The notes beneath the pieces are model-generated. The model was not told the DNA's origin. It saw only the letters and a list, made by a program, of their open reading frames with translations, and ran no database searches. From Sulfurimonas crateris (GTDB taxonomy: Bacteria; Campylobacterota; Campylobacteria; Campylobacterales; Sulfurimonadaceae), in the NCBI GenBank assembly GCA_945870785.1, contig CAMBTK010000003.1:1-64000 (forward strand): a stretch of 64,000 bases of DNA. Reading direction: 5' to 3'. This document shows positions 18,271-26,843 of this stretch, piece after piece. Within the stretch, counting starts at the first letter, position 1. Each line of letters starts with the position of its first letter. The translations under genes were made by a program, and so were the position numbers.

Positions 18271-20370
18271 TTGAGTAGATTAAGTCTATATCCAGTTACG
18301 TTAGAGGGCGCAAATGAGCAGAAGAAGCGCCAAGAGATACGAGAGTATTTTCACAATACATTTTCACTTTTTGAGAAGATTTTTGAGCTACTAAAAGATG
18401 ATGATGTTTTTTACAACAAATCAGAGATTACAAGACATCCGATGATATTTTATTTTGGACATACCGCTACTTTTTTTATAAATAAACTTATAAATATGAA
18501 GATAATAAAAGAGAGAGTAAATCCAGAGTTTGAGTCAATATTTGCAGTTGGTGTTGATGAGATGGATTGGGATGATATGAATAGTGGCAACTATAAGTGG
18601 CCAATAGTTAGCGAGGTTAGGGAGTATAGAAACATTGTAAGAGAGATAGTTGATGGGCTTATAACTACACTTCCTATGCCTTTGCCGATAGATGATAAAT
18701 CTCCTATGTGGATAATCCTTATGGCAATTGAGCATGAGCGGATACATATAGAGACTTCACTTGTTCTTCATCGTCAAATGCCAATAGAGCTTGTAAAAGA
18801 GGTAAAAGAGTTTAATATCTGCGCACATACTTCACTAGCTCCACAAAATAGCATGATTGATATAAATGGCAAAAATATTAAACTTGGCAAAAATAAAGGA
18901 CATAATCTTTACGGTTGGGACAATGAATATGGAAAATACGAAGAGAGAGTAGAGGATTTTAAAGTTTCAAAGTTTCTTGTGAGTAACGGTGAATTTATGG
19001 AGTTTGTACAAGATGGTGGCTACACAAATAAGGAGTTTTGGGATGAAGAAGGATGGAAATTTTTAGAGATAAGCGGTGCAAAATATCCTACTTTTTGGGT
19101 TAGAGAGAGTGATATTTATAAGTATAGAACTCTGAGCAAAATCATAGATATGCCCCTTGATTGGCCAGTTGATGTAAATGCTCTCGAAGCAGAAGCGTTT
19201 TGTCGATATAAGAGCAGAAAAGATGGAGTGACTTACTCGCTGCCTAGCGAGGCGGAGTATAGAGTGATTTATGAGTATGTAAAGCTTGAAGATATTCCAG
19301 ATTTTCATGAGAGTAGGGCAAATTTGAATTTTTATCACTACTCTAGTTCATGTCCTGTAAATGAGTTTAGTTTTAACGGGATTTATGATGTCGTTGGAAA
19401 TGTTTGGCAGTGGAGCAGAACCCCAATATTTGGCTTTGATGGTTTTGAGGTACATCCTGCGTATGATGACTTTTCAACTCCTACATTTGATAATAAACAT
19501 GCGCTCATACTTGGCTCATCATGGGCTAGTAGCGGAAATCTTATAATGAAGCACTCTCGTTACGCTTTTCGCAGACACTTCTTTCAAAATGCTGGATTTA
19601 GATATGTAATCTCTAGCTCAGATATAGAAAAACAGAGCGATATTTATGAAAGTGATGAACTGGTTTCGCAATACTGTGAGTTTCAGTACGGAGATAGCTT
19701 TTTTGGAGTAAAAAACTTTGCACTAGAGTGTGTAAAGATAGCAACTAAATTTGTTAAAAACAGGACAAAAGCGCTTGATTTGGGTTGTGCGACTGGACGA
19801 GCTACATTTGAGTTGGCGCATAGTTTTGATGAGGTTGATGGGATTGATTTTTCTGCAAGATTTATCGGTGTTGGAGTAAAGCTTAAAAATGATGGCTATG
19901 TAGCGTATAGAACCAAAACAGAGGGCGATTTAAGCGAGGAGAGAAGAGCCTCCATTGAAGAGTTGGGATATGAGAAGATAAAAGATAAAGTCTCTTTTTG
20001 GCAAGGCGATGCATGTAATCTAAAGCAAAATTTCAACTCATATAATTTGATTTTAGCAAAAAATATAATAGACAGACTATATAACCCAAGACTTTTTTTA
20101 GATAGCGTTCATGAGCGGCTAGAGCGTGATGGTATTTTAGTTCTAACTTCTCCCTACACATGGCAAGAGAGCTCAACAAAAAAAGAGTTTTGGCTTGGTG
20201 GGTACAAAGATGAGAATAACAAAGAAGTTAAAACCATAGATACACTAAAAGAGATTCTAGGTAAACATTTTGAGCTTATACATGTAGAAAATGTTGAGTT
20301 TGTTATAAAAGAGACACAGAGAAAATATCAACATAGCGTTGCTGAGGTTAGTGTGTGGAGGAAAATATGA
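18271..20370 (+). CDS. ovoA: 5-histidylcysteine sulfoxide synthase / 4-mercaptohistidine N-methyltransferase OvoA
   Basis: Non-haem iron enzyme that joins histidine and cysteine through a sulfoxide bond in ovothiol synthesis. The 699 residues show three parts: a DinB-like domain with an iron-binding candidate His64 and the HX3HXE motif (His155, His159, Glu161); an FGE-sulfatase domain (about 190-450, with VVGNVWQW and GGSSWA-like GSSWAS); and a C-terminal SAM methyltransferase (DLGCATGRATFEL at 503-515) that would methylate the product to ovothiol A. The TTG start has an aagg Shine-Dalgarno 8 bases upstream. The stop overlaps the next gene as ATGA. Confidence 0.93.
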   Translation: MSRLSLYPVTLEGANEQKKRQEIREYFHNTFSLFEKIFELLKDDDVFYNKSEITRHPMIFYFGHTATFFINKLINMKIIKERVNPEFESIFAVGVDEMDWDDMNSGNYKWPIVSEVREYRNIVREIVDGLITTLPMPLPIDDKSPMWIILMAIEHERIHIETSLVLHRQMPIELVKEVKEFNICAHTSLAPQNSMIDINGKNIKLGKNKGHNLYGWDNEYGKYEERVEDFKVSKFLVSNGEFMEFVQDGGYTNKEFWDEEGWKFLEISGAKYPTFWVRESDIYKYRTLSKIIDMPLDWPVDVNALEAEAFCRYKSRKDGVTYSLPSEAEYRVIYEYVKLEDIPDFHESRANLNFYHYSSSCPVNEFSFNGIYDVVGNVWQWSRTPIFGFDGFEVHPAYDDFSTPTFDNKHALILGSSWASSGNLIMKHSRYAFRRHFFQNAGFRYVISSSDIEKQSDIYESDELVSQYCEFQYGDSFFGVKNFALECVKIATKFVKNRTKALDLGCATGRATFELAHSFDEVDGIDFSARFIGVGVKLKNDGYVAYRTKTEGDLSEERRASIEELGYEKIKDKVSFWQGDACNLKQNFNSYNLILAKNIIDRLYNPRLFLDSVHERLERDGILVLTSPYTWQESSTKKEFWLGGYKDENNKEVKTIDTLKEILGKHFELIHVENVEFVIKETQRKYQHSVAEVSVWRKI

Positions 20371-21554
20371 CTTATGACTTCTCAACCTCCGCATCAAGAG
20401 AAGATACAAACGCTGAGAAATACGCACTAAGAGAGAAGCTTTTTGGTACAAAAAATGTAGAACCTCTTTGGGTGGCGGATATGGATATAGATACACCTAA
20501 ATTTGTGCTTGAAGCCGTAAAAAAGCGCCTTGAGCATCCTATCGTTGGATATGAAGAGGTGCCTCATAGCGCTTTTTTGGCTCAGATAAAGTGGATGAAG
20601 GATGTGCATGGGGTAGAATTTGAGTTAGAAGATATGTTCTACTCGCACTCTGTGGTTGCGAGTATGAACGCTGCAATAGAAGCATTTAGCAACAAAGGCG
20701 ATAAAGTCATAGTTCAAACACCCGTCTATCCACCATTTTTTCATAGTGTGAGAGAGCACGAGAGAGAGCTTTTAAAAAATCCTCTTAAACAAGAAGATGA
20801 TGGAAGTTACATATTTGATGTAGAAGATTTACTCTCAAAAATAGATGAAAAAACTAAACTTCTGCTTCTTTGTTCTCCGCATAATCCAGTAGGGCGTGTT
20901 TGGAGGAGGGAAGAGCTAGAACGTATTTTAGAGGTTTGCCTAAAATATAACATAGTAGTTTTTAGCGATGAAATCCACTCTGATTTGGTTTATGCACCAA
21001 ATACTCATACAGTATTTGCATCTCTAAGCCAAGCTGCTAGAGATATTACCATCACTGCAATTGGGGTTGGAAAAACTTTTAATATGGCTGGATTTTCGAT
21101 GAGTAGTGTTGCTATACCAAATATTGAGTTAAGAGAGAAGTTTTTAAAAGTATATAATCGTATTCATTTTGCTGCTGGAAATGCTCTCTCACATGTAGCT
21201 TTTGAATCGGCATATGTAGAGGGCAGAGAGTGGCTTGAAGAGCTAAAGACACATCTTTTTAAAAATTACAGTATGCTAAAAGAGTTATGTGCAAACTATC
21301 CTTATCTAATAAAAGTAACCCCAATTGAGGGAACTTACCTCGCGTGGCTTGATTGTAGGGGGCTGGCTCTTAGGGATAAGGAGTTAAGAGAGTTTTTTAT
21401 AAAAGAGGCAGGTCTTGGGCTTAGTGCAGGGATAAGTTTTGGTAGAGAGGGAAGCGGTTTTATGAGGTTGAATTTTGCAATCTCATCTGCTAAAATGTCT
21501 CAAGTAGTAAATAAACTTCAAATAGCACTTGAAAAACATAGGAGTAGAGATTGA
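20367..21554 (+). CDS. ovoB: PLP-dependent C-S lyase (OvoB-type, MalY/PatB family)
   Basis: Fold-type I PLP enzyme, 395 residues, of the MalY/PatB cystathionine-beta-lyase-like family. CSPHNPVGR starts near 169, the PLP aspartate is in DEIHSDL near 201 and the PLP lysine is Lys236 in GVGKTFNMAG. Directly coupled to ovoA by a 4-base overlap, it is the expected OvoB that cleaves the cysteinyl-histidine sulfoxide to 4-mercaptohistidine. The ATG is chosen over an upstream in-frame GTG because the Shine-Dalgarno ggagga lies just before it. On sequence alone it could be a general cystathionine beta-lyase; context decides. Confidence 0.88.
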   Translation: MTYDFSTSASREDTNAEKYALREKLFGTKNVEPLWVADMDIDTPKFVLEAVKKRLEHPIVGYEEVPHSAFLAQIKWMKDVHGVEFELEDMFYSHSVVASMNAAIEAFSNKGDKVIVQTPVYPPFFHSVREHERELLKNPLKQEDDGSYIFDVEDLLSKIDEKTKLLLLCSPHNPVGRVWRREELERILEVCLKYNIVVFSDEIHSDLVYAPNTHTVFASLSQAARDITITAIGVGKTFNMAGFSMSSVAIPNIELREKFLKVYNRIHFAAGNALSHVAFESAYVEGREWLEELKTHLFKNYSMLKELCANYPYLIKVTPIEGTYLAWLDCRGLALRDKELREFFIKEAGLGLSAGISFGREGSGFMRLNFAISSAKMSQVVNKLQIALEKHRSRD

Positions 21555-21787
21555 TGGGGATAAATTGGGATGAGTTTAAATTTTTTAAGCAGTATAGTGA
21601 TAAAAAAAATGACAACTTTGAAATCTTGCTAGACTTTCTAAAAAGCCACTATAAAATGACCTCTCCAAAAGAGATGTATGAAATAATGGTAAATGATGAT
21701 ACAGCACAATTGATGTTAAAAAAGCGAGAGATGCATACGTTAGAGGATTTAGAACGACATCTTTATAAAGATTTTAATGCAGAATAA
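21554..21787 (+). CDS. small protein of unknown function in the ovo operon
   Basis: Soluble, charged protein of 77 residues, unrecognised, beginning GINWDEFKFFKQYSDKK. No signal peptide, membrane segment or cysteine is present, and the predicted structure is mostly helical. Its ATG shares a base with the ovoB stop and its own stop overlaps the following gene by 11 bases, so it is translated as part of the ovoAB operon. Role in ovothiol metabolism is possible but unproven. Confidence 0.7.
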   Translation: MGINWDEFKFFKQYSDKKNDNFEILLDFLKSHYKMTSPKEMYEIMVNDDTAQLMLKKREMHTLEDLERHLYKDFNAE

Positions 21788-22205
21788 TCTCTTAAAAATA
21801 GACTCTTTTTTACAAAAACATCATGTATTATCATTATGTACAACAGACGGACTAGATGTAAGTGCTTGTAACCTTTTCTATGCTTTTGATTCAGCATACA
21901 ACTCTTTTGTAGTAGCAAGCAGTGAAGAGACAACACATATAAAAAATATTTTCAAAAATAAAAAAGTTGCAGGAACTGTTGTTTTAGAGACAAAGGTAGT
22001 TGGTAAAATAGAGGGAGTTCAGTTTAGAGGAGAGTTTTTACAACTACAAGACGAAGGGCTTAAAAAGCTCTATTTTAGGCACTTTCCTTATGCCTTTGCC
22101 ATGAGTCCAAAACTTTGGCAGATAAAAATCAACTATTTTAAATTAACTGATAATAGGCTTGGTTTTGGAAAAAAGATTATTTGGACGACGAACTCTGCTG
22201 AGTAG
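21777..22205 (+). CDS. YhbP/UPF0306-type split-barrel flavin-binding-fold protein
   Basis: Has 142 residues matching the pyridoxamine-5-phosphate-oxidase-like split barrel seen in E. coli YhbP (UPF0306): an LSLCTTDG strand near 20, the FAFDSAYNSFVVAS-like strand pair at about 35-48, and the late MSPKLWQIKINYFKLTDNRLGFG segment. Such proteins bind FMN or heme, but the ligand here is unknown. It is the fourth gene of the ovo operon, overlapping the small gene before it. A reductase role keeping ovothiol or related thiols in the reduced state is speculation from context. Its 3' end overlaps a reverse-strand gene by 29 bases. Confidence 0.68.
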   Translation: MQNNLLKIDSFLQKHHVLSLCTTDGLDVSACNLFYAFDSAYNSFVVASSEETTHIKNIFKNKKVAGTVVLETKVVGKIEGVQFRGEFLQLQDEGLKKLYFRHFPYAFAMSPKLWQIKINYFKLTDNRLGFGKKIIWTTNSAE

Positions 22206-22365
22206 ATTTTTCTCTAAACATAGTACAGTCACTCCCACTGCTTTGAAACACTACTAATGATGGTATTTGAGGTGATTTAAAACCATAGGCTCTACACCCA
22301 TGAGGTCTCTGCGCCTCCCATGTAACAAAATAGTATTCACATCTTCTACAATTAATTCTCTTCAT
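22177..22365 (-). CDS. four-cysteine mini-protein
   Basis: Has 62 residues with CxxC at Cys6/Cys9 plus Cys24 and Cys47, a likely zinc site, and the block PHGCRAYGFKSPQIPS. I recall homologues of this tiny family being labelled uracil-DNA glycosylase in databases, which must be wrong at this size; no glycosylase motif is present. The C-terminus is Ser/Gln-rich. The Shine-Dalgarno (aagagag) on the reverse strand is acceptable. It overlaps the 3' end of the YhbP-like gene tail to tail. Confidence 0.7.
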   Translation of the reverse strand: MKRINCRRCEYYFVTWEAQRPHGCRAYGFKSPQIPSLVVFQSSGSDCTMFREKSTQQSSSSK

Positions 22366-22403
22366 TTGGCTCTCTTTTAAGTGTGCTATTTTAGCATATT
22401 TGG

Positions 22404-22409
22404 TACAAT
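22404..22409 (+). promoter_or_regulatory. -10-like box upstream of the dUTPase gene
   Basis: TACAAT about 72 bases before the GTG start; the untranslated leader would then be about 60 bases. No clear -35 is visible. Tentative. Confidence 0.35.
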
Positions 22410-22481
22410 GCTTAGATAAAAAATATCTCTAAAATGCTTAAGTGTTTGTTTGCATTGCAGGAAAGAATTAAAGGAAATTAA

Positions 22482-23174
22482 GTGGATAAAATACTACTTA
22501 TGCTACAGCTTCAATCTAGTCTAAATGAGGCAACCAACGGAGAAGAGTGGACAAAGGGAGTTACAAAAAACAATAAGATTATCAATTGGAAGCGTTGTGT
22601 ATACATGGAATGCGCTGAGATGATTGACAGCTTTTCTTGGAAACACTGGAAAAATATAGATAAAGAAGCTGACTGGGCTAATTTGCAGATAGAGGTAGTT
22701 GATGTCTGGCACTTTATCATGAGTTTGGCAATACAGAACTATGCAAATGCTTATAAAGGCGGTGTTGATGAACTGGCACTTGATATATCAGCACTCTCAA
22801 ACTTTAACAAGATAGATACTAAAAATGAACTTTTTTCCACTCAGGACATAATCATAGAGACGATTGAGTCTATAATGTTTGATGTTTTAAATAGAGATAA
22901 TCTTGAATTAGAAAAATTGATAAGCGAGTTTTTTGATTTGGTTGTTATGAGCGGACTTGATTTAGATACTCTTTACAAACTTTATGTTGGTAAAAATATT
23001 TTAAATCAATTTAGACAAGACAATGGATACAAAGATGGCTCATATATAAAAGTTTGGGCAGGTGAAGAGGATAATGTTGTTATGAAAAGAGTTTTAGATA
23101 AGGGCAGTGACATATCTCCTAGTGAATTATACAAAGAGCTTACAAAGCTTTATATATCGCTAAATAAGAGCTAA
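22482..23174 (+). CDS. dut: dimeric dUTP diphosphatase (all-alpha NTP pyrophosphatase)
   Basis: Hydrolyses dUTP to dUMP, keeping uracil out of DNA. The 230 residues are of the dimeric all-alpha type found in Campylobacter and phages, not the trimeric beta type. Metal-binding motifs are Glu43/Glu46 in YMECAEMID and Glu71/Asp74 in EVVDVWHF, with the W-rich segment FSWKHWKN between. The start is GTG with Shine-Dalgarno aaaggaa. It is followed after one base by an ABC ATPase gene. Confidence 0.9.
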   Translation: MDKILLMLQLQSSLNEATNGEEWTKGVTKNNKIINWKRCVYMECAEMIDSFSWKHWKNIDKEADWANLQIEVVDVWHFIMSLAIQNYANAYKGGVDELALDISALSNFNKIDTKNELFSTQDIIIETIESIMFDVLNRDNLELEKLISEFFDLVVMSGLDLDTLYKLYVGKNILNQFRQDNGYKDGSYIKVWAGEEDNVVMKRVLDKGSDISPSELYKELTKLYISLNKS

Positions 23175-23175
23175 A

Positions 23176-23745
23176 TTGGGTAGTGTATTGGAGGTTGAGA
23201 ATCTCTCTTTTGGATACCAGAGAGATTTTTTACTTTTTGAAAATCTCTCATTTAGTTTAAAAAAAGGGGAGATAAAAGCAATAGTTGGAGCAAGTGGAGC
23301 TGGAAAAAGCACACTTTTTGAGCTTATATTAAAAAATCTTCGTCCACAAAGTGGAACCATAAAAAGCTCTTTTTGCTCAGAAGTTTTTCAAGATCCATAT
23401 AGCTCTTTTCATCCAAGCTATACACTTTTAAATCAGATAAGTGAAGTTGCAAAAACAGATGAGCTTGAGATACATATCAAAAAGTTAAATCTTGATTATG
23501 AGCTTCTTTTAAAACTCCCACATGAACTCTCAGGTGGACAGCTCCAACGTGCTTCTATCCTTCGTGCGATGCTTATGAAACCAGATTTGCTTCTTTTAGA
23601 TGAGCCGACATCAGCGCTTGATAATGTTATTCAGTTAGAAGTTATGAGAATGTTTTTAGATAACCTAGAAAATATGGGGATGCTTCTTATAACGCATGAT
23701 TTGGATTTGGCTAAATGGTGCGCAGATGAGATTATTATGCTCTAA
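23176..23745 (+). CDS. short orphan ABC transporter ATP-binding protein
   Basis: ABC ATPase domain of 189 residues with all key motifs: Walker A GASGAGKST at 38-46, Q-loop in FQDPYSSFHP near 71, signature LSGGQ at 118-122, Walker B LLLLDEPTSALD at 138-149 and switch His in LITHDL. The FQDPYSSFHP segment is typical of oligopeptide/nickel importers (DppF/NikE), but the usual C-terminal extension is missing and no permease or binding protein is adjacent. The start is uncertain: TTG chosen, with another TTG 12 bases downstream. Its 3' end overlaps crcB by 11 bases, tail to tail. Confidence 0.8.
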   Translation: MGSVLEVENLSFGYQRDFLLFENLSFSLKKGEIKAIVGASGAGKSTLFELILKNLRPQSGTIKSSFCSEVFQDPYSSFHPSYTLLNQISEVAKTDELEIHIKKLNLDYELLLKLPHELSGGQLQRASILRAMLMKPDLLLLDEPTSALDNVIQLEVMRMFLDNLENMGMLLITHDLDLAKWCADEIIML

Positions 23746-24130
23746 GATAGAGCTTTGCGATATAAAACCCGCCACCTGCCATAAAGATAGAACCAAAAGC
23801 ATTTAGAGATATATTTGCAAGTGCCATGGCAACTTGACCACTGTTTAGAAGTAAAAAACTCTCAATGGCAAATGTTGAATAAGTTGTTAGAGCACCTAAA
23901 ATACCAGTGCTTAAAAATGATTTCATATGAAGTGAGAAAATTGTGCTGTACATAAAATAGGCTATAAGTAGTCCCATAATAAAACTGCCCGCAAGATTTA
24001 CACCAAGAGTTCCAAAAGGAATATCATGAGGCATTTTATGTGATATAACACCGTTTAGATAGGCTCTAAGAACCGCTCCTATAAAGCCTCCGCTACCTAT
24101 TGCTAGAATTGTTTGCCAACTCATCATCAT
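23735..24130 (-). CDS. crcB: fluoride exporter CrcB/FluC
   Basis: Dual-topology small fluoride channel, 131 residues with four hydrophobic segments. Family residues are Arg22 in GAVLRAYL, Asn46 in GVNLAGSF and the phenylalanine/threonine track TTYSTFAIE at 83-91. It is the last gene of the reverse-strand ctpA-pur operon and overlaps plsC by 38 bases; three consecutive ATG codons make the exact start ambiguous. No fluoride riboswitch could be placed, since the upstream sequence is plsC coding. Confidence 0.93.
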   Translation of the reverse strand: MMMSWQTILAIGSGGFIGAVLRAYLNGVISHKMPHDIPFGTLGVNLAGSFIMGLLIAYFMYSTIFSLHMKSFLSTGILGALTTYSTFAIESFLLLNSGQVAMALANISLNAFGSIFMAGGGFYIAKLYLRA

Positions 24131-24791
24131 AAACCTTTTGCATCTTTATTCGTAAATCACTCAACCATTCACTGTCATTTTTATCAGCAACAAATGAGTC
24201 TAAATATATAACTTTTATAGAACCAGATTTATAAAAAAACTCTTTTATATTGTAATGTTTTGCAGTCTCTATAAATACAACAGGCTGAACAACAAGAGAG
24301 TTCGAATCCGCTAAAAGCTTTGCACCTGATTTGAAAGGTAACATAATGCCTTTTGCGGAGCGCGTACCTTCTGGAAACATTGCAATAGCTCTGTTTGTGC
24401 TTAATACTTTTTTTGCATCTTTTAAAAGTTTTATAAGAGATGTTTTACTCTCTCTATGAACTGCTATATCTTTTGGAAGTCTAAGTGCCAAACCAAAAAA
24501 TGGAATGTCAAAAAGCTCTTTTTTTGCAACCCACGCAATGTCTCTTTTTGAGATAGTTTCCATAACTACAATATCTAAATCGCTTTGATGATTTATCAAA
24601 AAAAGTTGAGCATTTGGATCCTCTTTTCCAGTGATAGAAGTTCTAAGAAAGATGCTTAGTCTAATTAGCCAAGCAGCTAATTTTCGGCTATACGGCTTTG
24701 GTAAAATATAAAAGGTTATTATCATTATGGAGAGAGAAGATAGAATTATTATTGTTGCAAAAAGCCAACTAACGTGAGCAAATATCTTCAT
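24093..24791 (-). CDS. plsC: 1-acyl-sn-glycerol-3-phosphate acyltransferase
   Basis: Transfers the second acyl chain to make phosphatidic acid. The 232 residues have an N-terminal membrane helix (about 10-30), the catalytic HX4D motif in NHQSDLD (His68, Asp73) and the FPEGTR glycerophosphate motif at 139-144. It overlaps both neighbours (23 bases with the SH3-domain gene, 38 with crcB), indicating coupled translation. Confidence 0.93.
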   Translation of the reverse strand: MKIFAHVSWLFATIIILSSLSIMIITFYILPKPYSRKLAAWLIRLSIFLRTSITGKEDPNAQLFLINHQSDLDIVVMETISKRDIAWVAKKELFDIPFFGLALRLPKDIAVHRESKTSLIKLLKDAKKVLSTNRAIAMFPEGTRSAKGIMLPFKSGAKLLADSNSLVVQPVVFIETAKHYNIKEFFYKSGSIKVIYLDSFVADKNDSEWLSDLRIKMQKVYDDELANNSSNR

Positions 24792-25905
24792 TTTTTACCC
24801 AACCTATTTTTTCGTTACTTAATTGTACTTTTACCCAGCCTTCTACTTCTGCTTCTTTTTGTAGGTTGTACTGAGTTGTCGTCTTTTCAAAAATCGTTCC
24901 ATTACTCATTGGAAGAAGGTATATTCCTGCTCCCTCTTTTATACAAACTTCTTTAGAAGGAAGAGCGATAGATAAGATATAAGCAAGAGGAGCAAAAATA
25001 AAAATTAGATATATGTATCTTTTTCTCCATAAAACTACTAAAAAAGCCAAGAAAGCAACTATGGCAGCAACTCCCATTTTAATTATCTCGTTTGATTGAT
25101 CAGTTGGTTTTAAATCACTCTGCGTGGTAACACTGTCATCACTGACAATAAGTGGAATATTGACAAAAATAAATCTATTTTTTAAAACATTAAAGTATGA
25201 AAAAGATAGATTGCTCATGCTTTTACCAACAATAGCATAGTATGTAATTTTATAGTCATTATTTGAGTGCGTTACAGATTCTATACCTTGCTTGAAGACA
25301 CCATTTAACTTGAGTGCAGAAAGGTCTGAATTTGTAGCAGTAGCTACAAAAACTACTATATTATGCGTTGCGTCATAAGTAGTTGTTTTGTATTCTAAAA
25401 TATCAAAAGAGTTTGCAATAATATTTGAAAAATCATTTTTAGGATTTAGGGCGATTACGTTTAGCTTCTCTCCCTCTAAAAAAGTTGTTTGATACGCTTT
25501 TTCATTAGCATCAATTAGCGATGCTTCAAAGTCAGGAAGTCTTGAGTTTTGAGATGTTGCTATAAAGTGAAATGTATCATAGAAGTATTTTGAATCTTTA
25601 TCTCTTAAAGGAACAGGGTTTAGTATTTTCAACCCCTCTTCATTTGACAATTTATAAGAAATATCTACAAAATCTTTAACTACGCACAGAGCTTTTATCG
25701 TTACTGAAAATATCTCTCCATTTAATACTCTTTGAGGGATTTTCTCGTAGTTTAAATATATGACTTTGGAAAGAGTATCTATGTTCTCTTCATAAGGAAC
25801 ATCGACACCGCTAAGTTCTTGTTTTTCTTGCGTAGAGCTAGCATCATCTGGATTAGCAAATAGAGTAGCACAAAAAAAGAGCAATGCCAATAAAAATTTC
25901 ATCAC
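24769..25905 (-). CDS. membrane protein with C-terminal SH3-like domain
   Basis: Has 378 residues. A signal peptide (about 1-17, ending TLFA) is followed by a large periplasmic region of beta character (about 35-270), two hydrophobic segments (about 279-292 and 297-312) and a C-terminal SH3b-like domain (about 318-378, with GAGIYLLP, GWVKVQLSNEKIGWV). The periplasmic part vaguely recalls BatD/oxygen-tolerance proteins, but I cannot assign it. Its start overlaps the purQ stop as ATGA. An envelope or peptidoglycan-binding role is inferred from the SH3b domain. A gene of similar description sits at the same place in C. jejuni (memory). Confidence 0.75.
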   Translation of the reverse strand: MMKFLLALLFFCATLFANPDDASSTQEKQELSGVDVPYEENIDTLSKVIYLNYEKIPQRVLNGEIFSVTIKALCVVKDFVDISYKLSNEEGLKILNPVPLRDKDSKYFYDTFHFIATSQNSRLPDFEASLIDANEKAYQTTFLEGEKLNVIALNPKNDFSNIIANSFDILEYKTTTYDATHNIVVFVATATNSDLSALKLNGVFKQGIESVTHSNNDYKITYYAIVGKSMSNLSFSYFNVLKNRFIFVNIPLIVSDDSVTTQSDLKPTDQSNEIIKMGVAAIVAFLAFLVVLWRKRYIYLIFIFAPLAYILSIALPSKEVCIKEGAGIYLLPMSNGTIFEKTTTQYNLQKEAEVEGWVKVQLSNEKIGWVKNEDICSR

Positions 25906-26576
25906 GCGTTCAAAAATCCTTGAAGCATTTTTATACCATCGTCACTACCTAAAATAGCCTCCATAGCACGTTCAGGATGAGGCATGAGACCAAAAACATT
26001 TCTCTCTTTATTGCATACTCCAGCAATTGAGTCGATACTGCCATTTGGATTTTTCTCATTCCCTTCTTCATCACAATATTTTAAAAGAACTTGGTTGTTT
26101 TCATAGAGCTCTTTTAAACCATTTTCATCAATGTAGTAGTTTCCATCATGATGGGCAATAGGAATATTTACAATATCACCATTGTTGAGTTTTTCCAAAA
26201 ATATATTCTCATTGTTGATAACTTTTAGATGATGGTGTTTTGAGATAAAGTGCAAAGTCTCGTTTCTCTTTAATGCCCCTGGAAGAAGACCAGACTCTGT
26301 TAGAACTTGAAAACCATTACAGATTCCTAAAACTTTTCCACCATCCTTGGCATATTTTTTAACAGCAAGCATAACAGGACTAAATTTTGCAATAGCACCA
26401 CTTCTTAAGTAGTCGCCATAACTAAAACCACCAGCAACAACTAATAAGTCGGTATCAGATGGAACAGTCTCAGATTTGTGCCAAAGTATTTCAGTATCGG
26501 CACCTAGAGATTTAAATGCATGTTGTGCATCATACTCACAATTTGTACCTGGAAACTGTAGTATTGTTACTTTCAT
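25902..26576 (-). CDS. purQ: phosphoribosylformylglycinamidine synthase, glutaminase subunit
   Basis: Class I glutamine amidotransferase that supplies ammonia for FGAM synthesis. At 224 residues it shows GGFSYGDYLRSG near 49-60, the nucleophile Cys86 in GICNGFQVL and the catalytic His/Glu in PHPERAM near 201. It works with PurS (adjacent, 4-base overlap) and the small-type PurL, which is not in the window. Confidence 0.96.
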   Translation of the reverse strand: MKVTILQFPGTNCEYDAQHAFKSLGADTEILWHKSETVPSDTDLLVVAGGFSYGDYLRSGAIAKFSPVMLAVKKYAKDGGKVLGICNGFQVLTESGLLPGALKRNETLHFISKHHHLKVINNENIFLEKLNNGDIVNIPIAHHDGNYYIDENGLKELYENNQVLLKYCDEEGNEKNPNGSIDSIAGVCNKERNVFGLMPHPERAMEAILGSDDGIKMLQGFLNA

Positions 26577-26815
26577 TTCACTATCTCGATTGTGTAGTCT
26601 TCAATAACAGTATTTGCTAAAAGGTCTTCACACATTCTAGTAGCATCTTCCATTGCTTTTTTCTCATCACTCTCATTTAGATTAAGAATAATCTGTTTTC
26701 CAACTCTAACATCGCTAACATTGTCAAAGTGTATAGACTTTAATGCGTGATGAACAGCCTTTCCTTGAGAATCAAGTACACCAGCTTTTAAAAAAACATT
26801 TACAACTACTTTCAT
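26573..26815 (-). CDS. purS: phosphoribosylformylglycinamidine synthase subunit PurS
   Basis: Small 80-residue dimeric subunit that bridges PurQ and PurL and helps channel ammonia. The pattern VNVFLKAGVLDSQGKAVHHAL followed by DVRVGKQIILNLN is characteristic. Lies between purC and purQ, with a start/stop overlap into purQ. Confidence 0.95.
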   Translation of the reverse strand: MKVVVNVFLKAGVLDSQGKAVHHALKSIHFDNVSDVRVGKQIILNLNESDEKKAMEDATRMCEDLLANTVIEDYTIEIVK

Positions 26816-26843
26816 TACTATTCCTTGAATTTATTTTAATTAA

